Source: Brachionus manjavacas (lineage: Eukaryota; Rotifera; Eurotatoria; Ploima; Brachionidae). Taken from it: a DNA stretch of 64,000 nt. The position numbers were made by a program, and so were the translations under genes. Shown here one piece after another: positions 23,250-36,343 of this stretch (position 1 is the stretch's first letter; each line of letters begins with the position of its first letter). The notes beneath the pieces were generated by a model. It did no database searches. It was not told the DNA's origin and worked only from the letters and a program-made list of their open reading frames with translations. The stretch covers positions 372,001 through 436,000 of the forward strand of contig JAHQIY010000017.1 of assembly GCA_019054805.1 (NCBI GenBank), read 5' to 3'.

Positions 23250-23717
23250 CCATTCTTTGATTATGCGCTAACGCTAGTAATATATTTTCCAAAATCAACA
23301 ACACAGAAACTATTAATCTATTTTATTCTGCCTTGTTTAAACTGTTTAAATTTGACTTTTTAGATTTTGAACATAACGGTATAAATAACTTTTTTGAGAA
23401 ATATGGATTATTTGGGTTCCAACACAGATTTTTATCTAGACTCCTAAACTTTGGTTTTAAAATATTTAAACTGAAAAATGGTCCTATTTTATTAAAAGAA
23501 AATTAAAAAGAAACCTTAAATACAATTTAAGAAATAAAAATAATTTAATTGTACCAAAAGCAAAAACAAAGTTTGGAGAGCTAACTTTTTATGATTTTTT
23601 TCCAAAATTAATTAATAATTTTGTTATTGATCGTTTATGTTTATCTTTCAATCATTTCAAAACATCTATTAATAATAATATAAATATTATTTTTCTTAAA
23701 TCAATTAAAATTTTTTG
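23250..23717 (+). pseudogene. Decayed retrotransposon ORF end (RT C-terminal part)
   Basis: Plus-strand frames give a segment like F-E-K-Y-G-L-F-G-F-Q-H-R-F (to about 23500), then after a stop and frame change N-L-R-N-K-N-N-L-I-V-P-K-A-K-T-K-F-G-E-L-T-F, ending near 23717. The second block resembles the ending common after the RT domain of Jockey-like elements in invertebrates (L-R-N ... P ... K-T-K-G-E). It is broken by at least two stops or shifts, so it is inactive. The family is a judgement from pattern alone. Confidence 0.45.
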
Positions 23718-24621
23718 ATAAATTTAAATTGGTTGACAAAAACTTTTACAAATCAATTAATTAGACTAATTAATTTTTTCTTATTTTTTTAATAATCTTT
23801 TTATATAAAACATTTTGATATATTTTATTTTAATGAATTATTTATTTTAATTGAAATAAATGAAGAGTTAATCAGTCTATTCAATAGATAAGGGCACTAG
23901 CCTGTTGATTAACCTTGAAACTTAAAAAAAAGAAATATTTTTAGATTAAATGGGAGAATTTTTTTTAATAATATTTTAATAAAATTCAGAACCATTAAAT
24001 TAGAACAAAATTTTTTAAATTTAAATTTTTTTATATATTCCCACGTGTAGTTTTTAACCATCTACCACAATTATAGGAGCATTGTATCTTAGTTGATATA
24101 AACAAAATCCTACGTTTCTTAATTAGCCTGACCATGTTGAATCGGAGGCTGGTTTTAACCAATTCGCTTATTTATTATTAAACGTCTTTGGTTGTGATTT
24201 AGGGATAATTAAGTAGTCAAAAGATGTGCATGCCTTAATCGAAAAATGATTATTTACGCGCTATTAAGAACCTTTAAATCAGTGATTAAATCTATTAATG
24301 AAGATTTAACTAAAACTAAATGAAGAATTTCAAACTTTCCATTTTCTTTGTAAAGTGGAAAAGGTAGAATTATTTTGATTCTACTTTAGAAGTTGTTTTA
24401 AAAATTTTATCCAACTTATCAACAAATTAATATATAAAGAGTTGGACAGAAATTTAGTAAAAATTGAAAATTAATTAAATAAATTTTTTGTTGATCGTTT
24501 ATGTTGTAAAATTTATGAACATAAATTTTTTGTTTAGCATTCAAAATTTTAAATTTTTTTGGAAGTTTATTTTTATGAAATAAAATTTCAAAAAAAAAAA
24601 CACAGATTTAATTAACATTTT

Positions 24622-27600
24622 TTAATATTCCCTTCTTCTCTTCATATGAATCAAATTTCTGTATTTCAGAAGATTTTTTCTAGCTTGCTTGGAATTTTTG
24701 GCAATTTTTTTCGACTTTTTCAGCAGCCTACTCCTCAATCTGAGCATTTCAATATTACTCTTCTTTTTTTTCAACTTATCCATTTTATCCATCAAGCAGT
24801 CGCCCAATTTTTCCACATGCTCTCCAATACTCTCAGCACTTTTCACCTCAATCACTTCTATTTCCTTGCTGGGGTTGATCTTGCTGTGAAATTTAATCAC
24901 AGGCTCACTTGCCTGCTCGCTCACCAAAGACTTGTACTGAAAAATGGCCATTGCCGTCTGATCATTCATTTTTTCGGCAGGCGGCTGATCATTGGTCTGA
25001 GTGTTGGTGTCCTCGTCCATGACACTGCAGCTTAGCTGAGTGTCAACATCGACTGGCTGCACTTCCATGGGCACAAAGGATTTATTTTTGCGCGTTTCCT
25101 TCTGGTGCTCAGTTAATGGTTGCTTGGACCTTAGGCTCAGGCTGCGTCGGCTCTTCATCTCCGGCTTACTGATGGTGACAAAGTCTTTGTCTGGTTGCTG
25201 ATCTATTAGCCCACCCAGGTCTAGCTTGCGCTTTGAGTTGTGTCTGAGCGAGCGCGGCGAAGCTCTGGTGCCTTTGTTCTCTGGTGTGCGCACTGCTTTG
25301 GATGCCGAGGCCGACTGCTGTTGTTGCTGTTTGAAAAAAGAGTTGCGCCCTGCTGGCGAGAACACAAAATGCGCTATGGATATGGACGAGTTAGACTCGG
25401 TTTTTAGATTTTCCGGCGTGTTCTCTTTTTCATCATTGATCTCGGCCTCTTGTACAATAAAAGTGCTTGTTGTGTTGTTAGTGTTGAGCAGATCGAGGGG
25501 CTTAAAACCGGGCAATGACAGAACAAGGCTAGTGGGATTTTTTTTCTGCACCATTTCTTCTTTAATGTCCAAAAACAAGCTTTCAAGCCGCTTGGTGTAG
25601 TTGAGCGATTGGAGAGTTGACTTGCCAAATGTGGCATTCCATGCTTGGAGGATTTTTTGCCTGAGGCCCGGTTTGGTGGTGTAGGACAAAAATGAGAAAA
25701 ATATGGGCTCGAATTTGTCGAGCAGAGTAGAGTCCAACTCGTGAGCCGAATAGATTTTGACCAATGTTGTCTGAACAAGAGTGGAAATTTGTAGCGAAAA
25801 TGTGTCAAATAAATCGCTTGATTTTTTGCTACAATGGAATTGAATAGAAGCTTTTTCGCTCGAGTATTTAAAGTGAGAGTTTAGGTGAGAGTGGACAGTG
25901 TGGGCTTTGGGTGCTGCTTCTTGTTTGCTTAGCCAATTTAGCTCTGCCAAAAACTCGATAGACTGGGCAAACGAGATCAGCAAGTCGTTTAGAGTCGAGT
26001 TGTTTTTGGTCCGTGTGAACAAACAGCTCAGTTGTTCGATTAAAGTTGTGAACACATGAGCAGGTACTTTGCTATCTTTGTCTACTTTGGAATCGGTTAT
26101 TTCCAAATTTTGCTCTTTGGTGAGCTCAGAATCGAGCTCGTCTTCGCTTAGCTTGGCGCCTGACAAATGGTTAGTCTGGCACTTGATAAATGAGTAGAAA
26201 AGCTTAATTTGATGGTTGACAAAGTCGATTAGATCGACTGGAAAGCTGCTCGCAATTCGTTTTGGTGAAATAAAGGTACCAAGTGGTTCACCGGTCTGGC
26301 TGGACAATTCACCAAATGTGTCGAACTCGAACACATTCTGCAACAAGCTTAGAGTAAATTGACTTTGTAGCTGAAGTATTTTTAGAGTATTTTCGATCAT
26401 GTACATTGTGGGCAGTTGGGGCGCTTGACTTGCTGGCTGGTTGCAGCTCTCGTAAAGCTCGTGCCAGTATTTGTTCAAGCTGTATGTCAAGCTAAACTCG
26501 GATGTCTTCTTATAATGTTGGATCACCGTCTGAAACAGGCTGGAACACCAGTTGTTTGTTGATATACCATCGCTGTTCTCAACACTGATTCGATTTTGCT
26601 TTACCAAAGCTGAGAATTGCTTGGCTATGTTCGAACAGGAGCTCAGAACTAGCTTTATGTCACTCTTTTAAGAATTTTTTTATTTATGCTAACAATCAAA
26701 TTTTTTGTCTAGTTTTATTAGAAAAATTCAAAAAAAATCAAAGGATCATAATAAAAAAATTAATTTTGAAAAATTTTAATTTTCTTTATGATTTTTTTAA
26801 TGGCTTATAATTAATTGTTTTATGACATAATTTTTATGAATAAATTCATTATTTTACTATTCCATAATTTTCAAATGTAAAAAATTGAATATTCACCAAA
26901 AGAAATTTGTGGAACATGCTTAAATTTAGAGTAAATAAATTTTTTCATGAACCAGGCATCTAATTTGATTGATATCAAAAAGAAATTGAAAATTTAATTT
27001 TAGGTTTAATTAATTTTATATTATTTAAGTATTTTGAGAATTTTTTGTAATTTTTAATTTAATTTTTCAAAAATTTTTGTTCGATTTGTAGTGATTTACA
27101 TCACCCTGTATAAATTGATTTGATTAATTGTTCGAAAATTCTCAAATAATTGTTATTGTGTCTTAGCCAAGGTCTTTTTGATAAAGCTTAAAAATGAGTT
27201 GAAACCAGAGTTGTTTAAAAGTCTCAAAAAAAAGTCCAAGTCCGGACTTTTAATTATTTTTTTTTAACATTTGATTGACCGCCATAAAAACTACCTGGAA
27301 CGGAAGAAATTTCATTTGTCCTTGATTTTGACTGATGGATTCCCGATGCTATTTATTTGATTCAGTTCAATTTAAAAAAAATTAAAAAATAAATAAAGTC
27401 CGGACTTGGAATTTATTTGAGACTTGTGACTCTTAAACTACTCTGGTTGTAACACAGCAATAAAATGATCCGAGAAATTTTTTAGACTTTTTTTTTTATT
27501 AATAATAAGACAAGACAACAATAAGACAAGAACTTTCTTATCTTGGTATATTTTAACAAAACTTGGTTTGTTTCTTTTTGGGCCCTCTGATATTTTTTTT

Positions 27601-30484
27601 TATTTGGTATCTTTAAAGGAGGTTAATTATAAAAAAATTAAATAAGAACTATGCAATTTTATTTTCAGGAATTTAATTAAAATTTTTCAAGGATTTAATT
27701 TATAAATACAAATAGATTTTAATCAAAAGCCAACAAAATGGTGGCAATTCAAGATCCAAATACTACATCGTTCCCTTTTTTTCTATTTAAAAAAATTATA
27801 AATGATTATTTTAAAGTATTCTATCACAAAGATTGACTTAAATGTGAAATCTTGGATCAATTTGATTAAATTTTTGATTTATTAAATTAAACAAAAAAAT
27901 CACTTAACTTTGTCCGAAAACTTTTTACTTTTAGATTAAATTGCTTTTTTTCGAAAATATATTAACCCACCATGGGGTTAATATATGTCCTATTTGATTT
28001 ATTTTTTTAAGAAACAACTAAAAAGATTAACTTACTTCTTGAATATCGAGAATTTTGAAATGGCTTAAAGGAAACATAATGCAGTTTGTGATAAAATTTA
28101 AATTTTGTTCACTCAGCTAAAAATAAAAAGTTATTTCTTTATACAAAAGATTTAAAAATTAAAAAATTACATTTAATTTATTTGTTTTGTTTTTAGTTGA
28201 TTTTAAATGTTCGTAAAACTTTGTAGTCAATTGAATCCATTGATACAAATCAGCAATTTCTATATGTTGTTCCATTAACTCGAACAAAAGCCTTAGTTCA
28301 AAAAGATACATGTTCAGATCATTTTCGTCATTTGTGATAATCAAATTCGAACATTTTTTTATAAGCTTCAACAAATTTGACTTAATGTCAGTTTTATCAG
28401 CATAGTGATTTTTGTAATTGTCCTTAACATGGTACAATACAAGCTTCGCCATCGATGAAATAAATTTCTTAAAAAAAAGTTGTTTTTTCTTAAATACTTA
28501 AATGGTTTTTTAAATTTTTACATTTTCACTATTTTTGCTGTTAACAATAAAATTGTTGACAAAATCAAGTGAATTAGAGACAAAGAATTCTTGATATTTT
28601 GATAAAAAAATAGAATCGATTTCAACTTGTTTAATGCTAGATTGATTAAATTGACTTTCTACAATCATGTCATCATCAATAGACTCGGTAACAATTTTAA
28701 ATTGTAATAGTAAAGATAAATGTTTCCAGGTGTCCAAAATTAATACTCCGTCATTGCTCTGATTTGATTTATTGATCATGAATATGTCAAAAAAATATTT
28801 CATCAACAAAATCCATGTGCCGTAATCGTTTAATAAATTATTTTGATTGTAATCAACATTTTTTTTAGCTAAATAAATGAAATATTTAATTGTTTGAATT
28901 TAATTTAAAATTGGAATTACCGAAATCTATTTTTTTTAAAAATTGCTCACTTTGGTTCTTTAATTGATCATTAAAAATCAACGAGACCAATACTTCGGAA
29001 CCGATTTGAACCAGCGACTTAAACTCGTGTTCACATTCAAGTTTGGTGCATAAAATTTTATTCAATTTTTCCTCACGATCACCATCTACCTCATCATCTG
29101 GATCAAAATAAAACAAAATCAAAAATCAAATTAAAAATTGTTTTCCTGAGTAGGTTTTGAGCAAATTTTATTTAAATTTTTTTAATCAAATCTATTTCTA
29201 ATAAAAATTTAATTTTGTGTGAATTTTTTTAGAAAATTCAAAATTTTTTCAATTATAAAAAAATCAAGTGAGAAGAAAAAAATAATTTACCAAAAATTTC
29301 ATTTAAATAGAGTAATTTAAATCAAGTGAATTAAGTAAATGTTTTGAAAAAAAGGCTCCTACTTGACATTTAAAAATTTCCTAATTCAAATCAATACTAG
29401 ATACTTTAAATCTTGATTTTCAAATTAACAGAAAATATAAGGTATCTGAATTTAATTTATAAAATAGAAAGCTTGTTTATTATTCAAACAAGACATAAAA
29501 AGCAAAGTAGAAAATCTAGTTTTTCAAATCAACTTACAATTGTATAATCCGTTTTCGATCATTAAATTATTCATTCCAAAGCTGTAATTAAAAAAAGGTA
29601 TCAAGACTTTGTAAGAATATGTTGGCAACTGATCGCCCAAATTCTCAATCAGGCACATCCAAGACAAAAGCTTGGCTTTGCACACAGACTCGTCTCTGTA
29701 AGTCTTGCATTTGTTCAACAAGGGCATCAGGATAAGACTAAATTTTTTCGCCTTTAAAAAAAACTCTCTGTCCAAAGCGAAGTTTTTGATCAGCATTTTC
29801 CAGCACTCATAGGTCTGAGATTTTATTTGATTACTTGAATTCTTGAAGCCATATTCCAATATTTGCAGTAAGGGGTTAATAACACTTAAATTGCTATGCA
29901 AAGCCTTGAAAAGTTTATTTAGTTTTTATTAAAAATTTTTTATTAAAAAATTAATATTTATTTACTCTTCCGAGTATGTCAATAATCATGCGCGCCAGTT
30001 TAAGGACAAAGTCCGCATTTGATTGAAACAATTTGGTTATTTTTTCAAAGTAAGATTTGTTCAACAAGTTTACAATGTTTGGTCTGACTTGGTCGAACTG
30101 GTCAATTTCATTTGCATACATGGCCAGAGATTCAAGGATTTTGAGAGCCAGCTCGCTTTTTCGATTAGCCAATTGGCTAGTGGAGCCAGCTGGCGCTCGT
30201 TCCAAACATGTCTCAAAAAGTTTGTCTAAATGTTGATTAATGTATTCGCTATCTAGATTGATGTCCAAGTTTTTGCGCTTGGCCAAGCGCTCACTGTCAT
30301 CTAGTTTGATGTCAAACTCTTGTCTAAGCAAGCTAAGACAAAAAAATGAGCACTATTTTGAATTTTTTTCTAGGAAAATTTACTCAAGAAACTCTTTTAA
30401 GGAATAAATCTCCTCGTTAGCTGGTCCTTCGCCGAACATGTCCATTATGGATGCTCGTTTCGAAGAGCTCGATTGATTACTCAT
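24622..30484 (-). CDS. RIF1: RIF1 N-terminal HEAT-repeat block
   Basis: Eight minus-strand exons: 30384-30484, 29966-30332, 29538-29904, 28921-29097, 28522-28868, 28171-28467, 28036-28116, 24622-26664. All phases agree and the frame closes at 1259 aa with a TAA at 24624-24622. The start is the ATG at 30484 (M-S-N-Q-S-S-S-S-K-R). Exon 3 has the RIF1 pattern W-K-M-L-I-K-N-F-A-L, A-K-K...L-M-P-L, W-M-C-L-I...L-G-D-Q-L-P, matching the helical repeat arm of animal RIF1. The last exon drifts into a Ser/Lys-rich linker and a basic end. RIF1 controls replication timing and double-strand-break repair in the nucleus. The PP1 motifs and C-terminal domain are in the block at 20191-21726. A phase-1 donor at 24731 would join the two into about 1732 aa; otherwise the gene is split in two. 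Its intron 26665-28035 carries a TIR element. Confidence 0.83.
26665..28035 (-). other. RIF1 intron 7 with a TIR element
   Basis: A 1.37-kb intron with GT/AG borders in phase 0, much longer than its 50-500 nt neighbours. The extra length is partly the TIR element at 27195-27456. The rest shows no coding signal. Confidence 0.55.
27195..27456. mobile_element. Small TIR element (MITE-like)
   Basis: The ends carry the inverted words AACCAGAGT...GTTTAA.AGTC and an inner inverted block CCAAGTCCGGACTTT; the arms span about 60 bp with small gaps. The exact ends and any target duplication are unclear. The centre is unique and non-coding. It is a third TIR family in this window, inside a RIF1 intron. 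Confidence 0.6.
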
Positions 30485-31578
30485 AGTTTCTGTGTTTGTG
30501 TTTTTAGTTCAAATATATCAGCGTGTATAAAAATTTACAAAAATTAAAATTTATTTCAAAATGCATTGTCTCTATCTGAGTCTAAGCTTTAAATTTGGTT
30601 AAATTTTTAAAAAAATGCTCCGAGCTACCTTGACCTCAAATTTTCTTTTCTTAATTTTTTTCATTTTATTTTTTCTCAAAGAAAAAAGTCGCACCAATTG
30701 ACTCGTTTTTTTTACAAATAAAATTGTCATCAATTTAAAAATTTTATTATTTTTTGTCTTTGAATTTTTTAAATTTCAAAAAATCGTAATAAATTTTAAT
30801 TTTTAATTTCTCAAGTCTCACTATTTGACAGTTTTTTTAGTTGAAAAATTCAATTGTGTAAAAATTGCTTCAAATTCAGGTAGATTGTAATGTGAAAATT
30901 TCAGAAAAAAATATCCTTAGAGATAAAAAACAACATGATAAGATCAGATAAAAACAAATCTCACATCGAGTAATCAAAGATACTTGTAAATTAATTAATT
31001 TTGCTAGCTTTGTTTTAACTTTGGCAAAAATTATTAAGATAAGTCGTAGATATTAATGGCTTACGAAAAATTAAATTTTATTACAAATAAAAAATTTTCA
31101 GGTATTTTTTTTTCAATAAAAATTTTGTTTTTTTCAAAATTTACGCGGATTTTTTGAAATAATTGCATCGTCATACGACGCCATCATCAAGGTGCTCAAA
31201 CATTTAATTCAGTAGAAAGATTAGGTTTCTTTTAAACAGAAAAACTGGTTCGAGAAAATTTTTAATATAAAATCAGTCTCACCAGGACCTCATTTTCAAT
31301 TTAAATCCAAAATGGAACTGGTTTTGTTCAACTCTTAGACAACTTGACCACAAATGATGTCAGCAATTATTTTTGGTTAATTATCAAGTTTAAAAATGAC
31401 TTTTAAAATCTTATCAAAAACAAAATAAACTTTAGGTTTATTGCCTCAAGAAAAAATTGATAAATTATTAAGGTGTCTAATTACAACAGATTTTTAGGGC
31501 CCATTTATTATTTTAGATTCATTTCGATAGTGTTTTTTATGTATCACATTTGAGAAATAGCTAATTCTTGGATTCAAC
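30485..31578. other. Divergent promoter region between RIF1 and the Na+/H+ exchanger
   Basis: About 1.1 kb between the RIF1 start (minus) and the exchanger start (plus). It is A+T-rich with a few less biased patches near 31160-31340. I see no open frame or element here. Confidence 0.45.
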
Positions 31579-34506
31579 ATGATGCCAAATTTGTCCAAAA
31601 TTATGAAACAATTTTTGATATCTAGCCTCTTTCTATATGCTTACGTCAGCGCCTCAACTAGTGAATTGGAAGCAGGTGATGAAAAAGTCGAGAAGCGCTA
31701 CGAAGTAGCCAAGTTCAATTTTGTAGAAGTGGCCAATGTCTACTCTATAACATTGTGGATTCTAATCGGCAGCTTGGCAAAAATTGGTTTTCATCTACTG
31801 CATAAAATAACTGATAAAATACCTGAGAGTTGTTTGCTGATTATTATAGGTATTTTGGTGGGCGCATTGTTCTACGCAACCAAAATAGCCGATCGCGAGT
31901 CATATGTGCTCAATTCGCACACTTTTTTCCTTTTTTTGCTACCACCTATAATCCTCGAGGCCGGCTACTTCATGCCCAACAGGCCATTCTTTAATAATGT
32001 AGGTACCATTCTAATATTTGCCTTCTTGAATACCATTTTCAACACTATGTGCATTGGACTCACCTTGTACGGTTTTAGCTTTACGCCGCTTTTTGGCGGC
32101 ACCGAATTCAGGTTCATAGATTTGATGGTCTTTGCTTCGCTTATATCTTCGGTGGATCCAGTTGCTGTACTCGCTACTTTTGTTGAAATAAACGTAAATG
32201 ACATGCTTTACATAATCGTGTTCGGAGAGTCGTTACTTAACGATGGTGTCTCTGTGGTAAGTTATTTTAAATTAAAAAAATAAATTTCCAAATTTTTAAA
32301 ATATTTAAAGATTTTAAATATTTTTTAATTAAAACAAAAAAGATTCACAAATTTTATTTAGGTATTGTATAGGCTGTTTTATGCTTTTGCAGAAATTGGT
32401 CAAGAGAATATAATTGCAGTCGATGGAGTACTGGGTTGTGTGTCGTTTATAGTCGTGGCATTGGGTGGCACGATCATTGGTTTGATATTTGGTGTTATAG
32501 CTTCATTTACCACAAAATATACCGAAAAGACACCAGTTCTTGAACCACTTGTGGTAATCACCATTGCTTATTTGTCTTACTTGACTGCTGAGATGACAAC
32601 TACATCAAGCATACTTGCGTAATTATATTATTTTATTTCTTAAAACATTAGCAAAAAATATTTTTCTTCTTTTTAAATTATTACTTTCAAAATTATTGAA
32701 CAAAATTATAGTTTATTTGTTTTTTTTTCATTTATTATAAGTCTAATATTTAATCAATCGTTTTAGCTTCTTTAAAATATGAACCCAAAAATTTTCTACT
32801 GAGTTTTTGATGATTCAGAGTTTTTTTTTTTAATTCTCTTAAGCAAAGTAAAATTTTTAATGAGCTCAGATAACTTAATGATTCTTCGCTTATGAGGTCT
32901 TTTTTTCGAATAGCTAATTTTAAGGACTATTTTATTTCTTCTTTTTTTTTAAATTTCCAATAAATCACAATTTTGAAATTTAAAAATTATACTTTTTTTG
33001 GTAAAATCATAACAATATAATTAATTTTATGATGTTACTTTTTAAAAAATAATTTATTGATTATAGATTTACAAAGTCTGAGAAAATTTCAATTAATACT
33101 AAATTAGGTTATCGAAGATTCAAAAGAATCTTAATTCAAAAATTTTGATATTTATAAAAGTTGATCTATTTTATTAGTCCTAATCCTGAAAATTTTTATT
33201 GCCAGAAATTTAGAAAAAATAAAAATTTTTAAAAATTTTGCAGGGTGACAGCATGTGGTATGTTTATGAAACAGTATGTCGAATTTAATGTGTCCAAAAA
33301 ATCCAATGCTACCATTGAATTTATTCTTAAAATGGCCGCTAGTATCATGGAAACAATAATTTTTATGTTCATGGGCTTGAGCACCATATCTGACTACCAC
33401 TCGTGGAACACTGGTTTTGTGATTGTCACTGTGGTAAGCTGTTGTTTGTATCGCTTTATCGGAGTGTTGATCTTTGCCAATTTGTCAAACCTCAATCGCT
33501 TGATGAAGTTGAAGTTTACTGACATGCTTATAATGAGCTATGGTGGTATTAGAGGAGCTATTGCTTTTGCTCTAGCTCTTGTTTTGGATGAGAATAAAAT
33601 ACCACGAAAAAAAGAGTTTGTCACCGCTACGATTGTAGTAGTGATGTTCACAGTGTTTATTCAGGGAACAACCATAGGAGCTCTGGTTAAATACTTGAAA
33701 ATAAAACGAAAGGAGACCGAGGAACCGACTGCTAGTGCCAAATTAACTAACCGGTTAATAGATCACGTGATGAGCTCTCTGGAAGTCATTACAGGGATAT
33801 CGGGAAAAAATGAACTCAGAAACAAGTAAATCAAAGAAAAGAGAAAAAATCAATTTTATTTATTTGTAAATAAAAAAAAGAGTTCGACGCTTAGATCAAA
33901 AATACTTCAAGCCATTTTTGCTTAGAGAATTTATGTCAAATGATGAAAAATTGTTGATTACTTTTCAAAAAATAAATGATTTAAACATGGCTAAATTCGT
34001 TCAAACACCACAAATTAGTTCCAATGCACATGAGACTAAAATTCCGATTGAAATAATTGATGATGAGCCAGTATCTCCTGTTGTACCAGACAGAAGCAAA
34101 AGAAGACTTACAATTTTCCCAGGCTTTAGTTCTACCCCTAAACCAAAAGATGATTTGAAAGACATTCTTCATACGGCTATGTACAATCGACAAAGAAGAG
34201 TACATTAATTTCTTACTTTATCTAAAATAAATCTAAATTTTAAAACTAAAGCCAACATTGTATAGTCCTCAGGGTGATTACAGTGACGAAGAAGATACAA
34301 TGCAGAAACGAAGAAGGTCACGATCAGCAAGTGTTTTTGTGACTAATAATCGAAGAGTGTCAAAGACAAATGCTTACAGACGAAAATCCAAAATAAAATT
34401 TAATCCAAAAAAATTGTCTGTTGACATTGACAAAGACGATAAAGATTCATTGAACAGTTCACAAAGGTCAAACTCCCCGGAACTTGAACTAAAAGAGAAT
34501 ATTTGA
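31579..34506 (+). CDS. Na+/H+ exchanger, SLC9 plasma-membrane type
   Basis: Exons 31579-32256, 32362-32618, 33244-33825, 33881-34199, 34252-34506 join in phase to 696 aa. An N-terminal hydrophobic segment (about 9-28) looks like a cleaved signal. About 12 membrane helices follow with hallmark motifs: P-P-I-I-L-E-A-G-Y (inhibitor and ion site), S-S-V-D-P-V-A-V-L-A, the strongly conserved G-E-S-L-L-N-D-G-V-S-V split by intron 1, and G-G-I-R-G-A-I-A-F-A-L. The cytosolic part has the E-L-R-N-K...R-R-L-D-Q-K-Y stretch typical of NHE1-5, then a short Arg/Ser-rich tail with likely kinase sites (R-R-R-S-R-S-A-S). The protein swaps cytosolic H+ for Na+ to set pH and volume. It is nearest by feel to the NHE2/3/5 group; the exact orthologue is unknown. 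The tail is shorter than in vertebrate NHE3. Confidence 0.92.
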
Positions 34507-35266
34507 TTTTTTTTTTTTAATTTACAATTAATATTTATATTTTAAATTTATTTTATGTTTTTAACTGTTGCTTGAATAATTATTTAAAACAATAAATATT
34601 TAAAGAAAAAGTAAAAAATGATTTTTAATTTGCAAAATAATAAAAAAATTAAAAATAATATTATTTTTATAAAAAAAATTGAAATCAAATTTAAAAAGTA
34701 GGTTTTGTTTTTAGAATTTTTGATTTTTGTATTTTTTTAAGAATAAAAAAAAATAAATTCAATTATTATTACGATAAGGTTAGGGTTAAAATTTGTATTT
34801 CCTTATCTAAATCAAGAAAATTAAATGAATATTGGTTATTAAAACGCAATTATATTCAAAAAATGTTTATGTTGATGTTTAAAAACAAAAAGTTCAAAAG
34901 TCACATCGAGATATTTAAATAGTAGCTAAAAAATGTGATTTTAAGGAAGATTAGATTTTTCTGAGTCTCCTGTTGTACCAGAGAGAAGCAAAAGATTTTT
35001 CTGAGTCTTATGAAGCCATCTTTTCTTTTCTAAATGTTTTTGCTTTTATAAATTAAATAGTTATATAAATTATATTTTTATAAATGTGTCGATCTATTTA
35101 AAACCTATTTAATTTTTTTAATTTTTTTTTCTAGTAACATTAAATAAAACCAATTTTCTTTGAAAACCATAATCTATATAAGATTGAAACTTGAATTGAG
35201 AAAATAAAAAGCATGATTTAAAAAAAGTCTAAAAACTTCATTTTAGATTATCAAAAAAACTTTTAA
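34507..35266. other. Exchanger 3' flank with a small exon-fragment copy
   Basis: A+T-rich 3' flank. A 30-nt piece of exchanger exon 4 (34074-34103) recurs at 34966-34995 with one mismatch and is bracketed by a 15-nt direct repeat (GATTTTTCTGAGTCT). Nothing else is seen. Confidence 0.6.
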
Positions 35267-36343
35267 CACTCAAAAACCGGAGGGTTTTTTCGACCCTTTT
35301 TGTTACTTCTTTTACTTGTTTTTCCAGAAATTTAATCTTTTATGAAAACTTTTTTTTTTCCATCAAAACTAAAATCAAAAAATATTATAAACAATTAATT
35401 TTGATTCCAAAATAATTTTATTTTCATGCTGAAAAAAAATGTTTCTGATGATAATTTTAATGATTATCAGGAAAATGATGACTTGGATAATAATTTCGAA
35501 TAAGAAATGGAAACATCAAATCAACTTTATACTGAATATGACTCAGATTAAGACTCAGATAAAGACTCAGATAATAAATAACCTGAATAAGAAGAAACCA
35601 ATAATGAAAAAACTTCGAAAAAGCGACTATATGGATCATAATGAATGACGGAGAATGGACAAGTCTCAGAGAAAAGATAAATTTCTAATGAGAAAGTTAA
35701 GTCAACAAGCTATGCTTAGCATAAAAAAATGAGATCAAACAGTCAGTATTTTGACTTGTCCATGATAAATTTTTATTGAATTGTAACAACGGTAACCCAA
35801 AAGCTGTAGATCCTAAACTTTCATTTACAAAAGGAGATATATCAGCTTTATCGGTGCTTATTATGCAAGAGGTGTATTATGACAAAATGTTCCTCTCAAA
35901 GCCATGTGGTCAAAGTCGATTTTTTTCAATTATGGAAAAAAGTTTCCTTGTGATAAATGCAAAAAATTGAATTTTTTACATTTTCTCAAGGATCAAATGT
36001 AAGTTACATTTGGTACCTATGTAGGGCAGATGGTTTTTAAATCGTTCTGTAAAAATAGTTAAGAATCACTAATACGAATTTAAAAATAAATTTTAGCAAA
36101 TATTTTTTCCCTGTATTTATGTCCAATTTTTTTTTAAACAATTTTTTCTTAAAAATAGTCAATTTTTGTTTTAAATCAAAACCAAATTAATAAAAAAAAC
36201 ATTTATTTTTAAATTTAGTATATTTTCTTACGTATTTTGAGTAATTTTGGTAATTTATGCATTCCAAAAAGCATATTACATTGAAGGGGTTATTTGGACC
36301 CCTTCAGTACTTAACGTATAAAAAAATTTCCGGTATTTGAGTA
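35267..36343 (+). mobile_element. Decayed piggyBac-type DNA transposon
   Basis: TTAA stands directly outside both ends (35263-35266 and 36344-36347), the signature target of piggyBac elements. The terminal inverted repeats are CACTCAAAAACCGGA on the left and the near-matching TACTCAAATACCGGA read inward from the right. Just inside each end are GGG...CCC hairpins (AGGGTTTTTTCGACCCT; AAGGGGTTATTTGGACCCCTT). From 35426 a plus frame reads as an acidic Asp/Asn-rich leader typical of piggyBac transposases but has several stops. About 35810-35965 resembles the start of the transposase core (I-S-A-L-S-V-L-I-M). Most of the transposase is missing, so it cannot move itself. Confidence 0.75.

Larger units (their letters stand above)
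21727..24621. other. Probable large RIF1 intron (or spacer) filled with repeats
   Basis: It contains a (TTA)n microsatellite, an intact long-TIR element and a decayed RT piece, each listed separately. The rest is plain A+T-rich sequence. An AATAAA on the minus strand about 50 bases after the stop of the N-terminal RIF1 block would suit a separate transcript end, but such words are frequent here. Confidence 0.4.

Noticed and set aside
24646..25035. 129-codon plus-strand ORF and its neighbours inside the RIF1 block
   Set aside because: Antisense shadows of the RIF1 exon, which has the coherent family match and phase-consistent splicing.
35439..35648. 69-codon plus ORF in the piggyBac-like relic
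   Set aside because: A neighbouring frame carries the acidic transposase-leader pattern; this one is a shifted reading of it.
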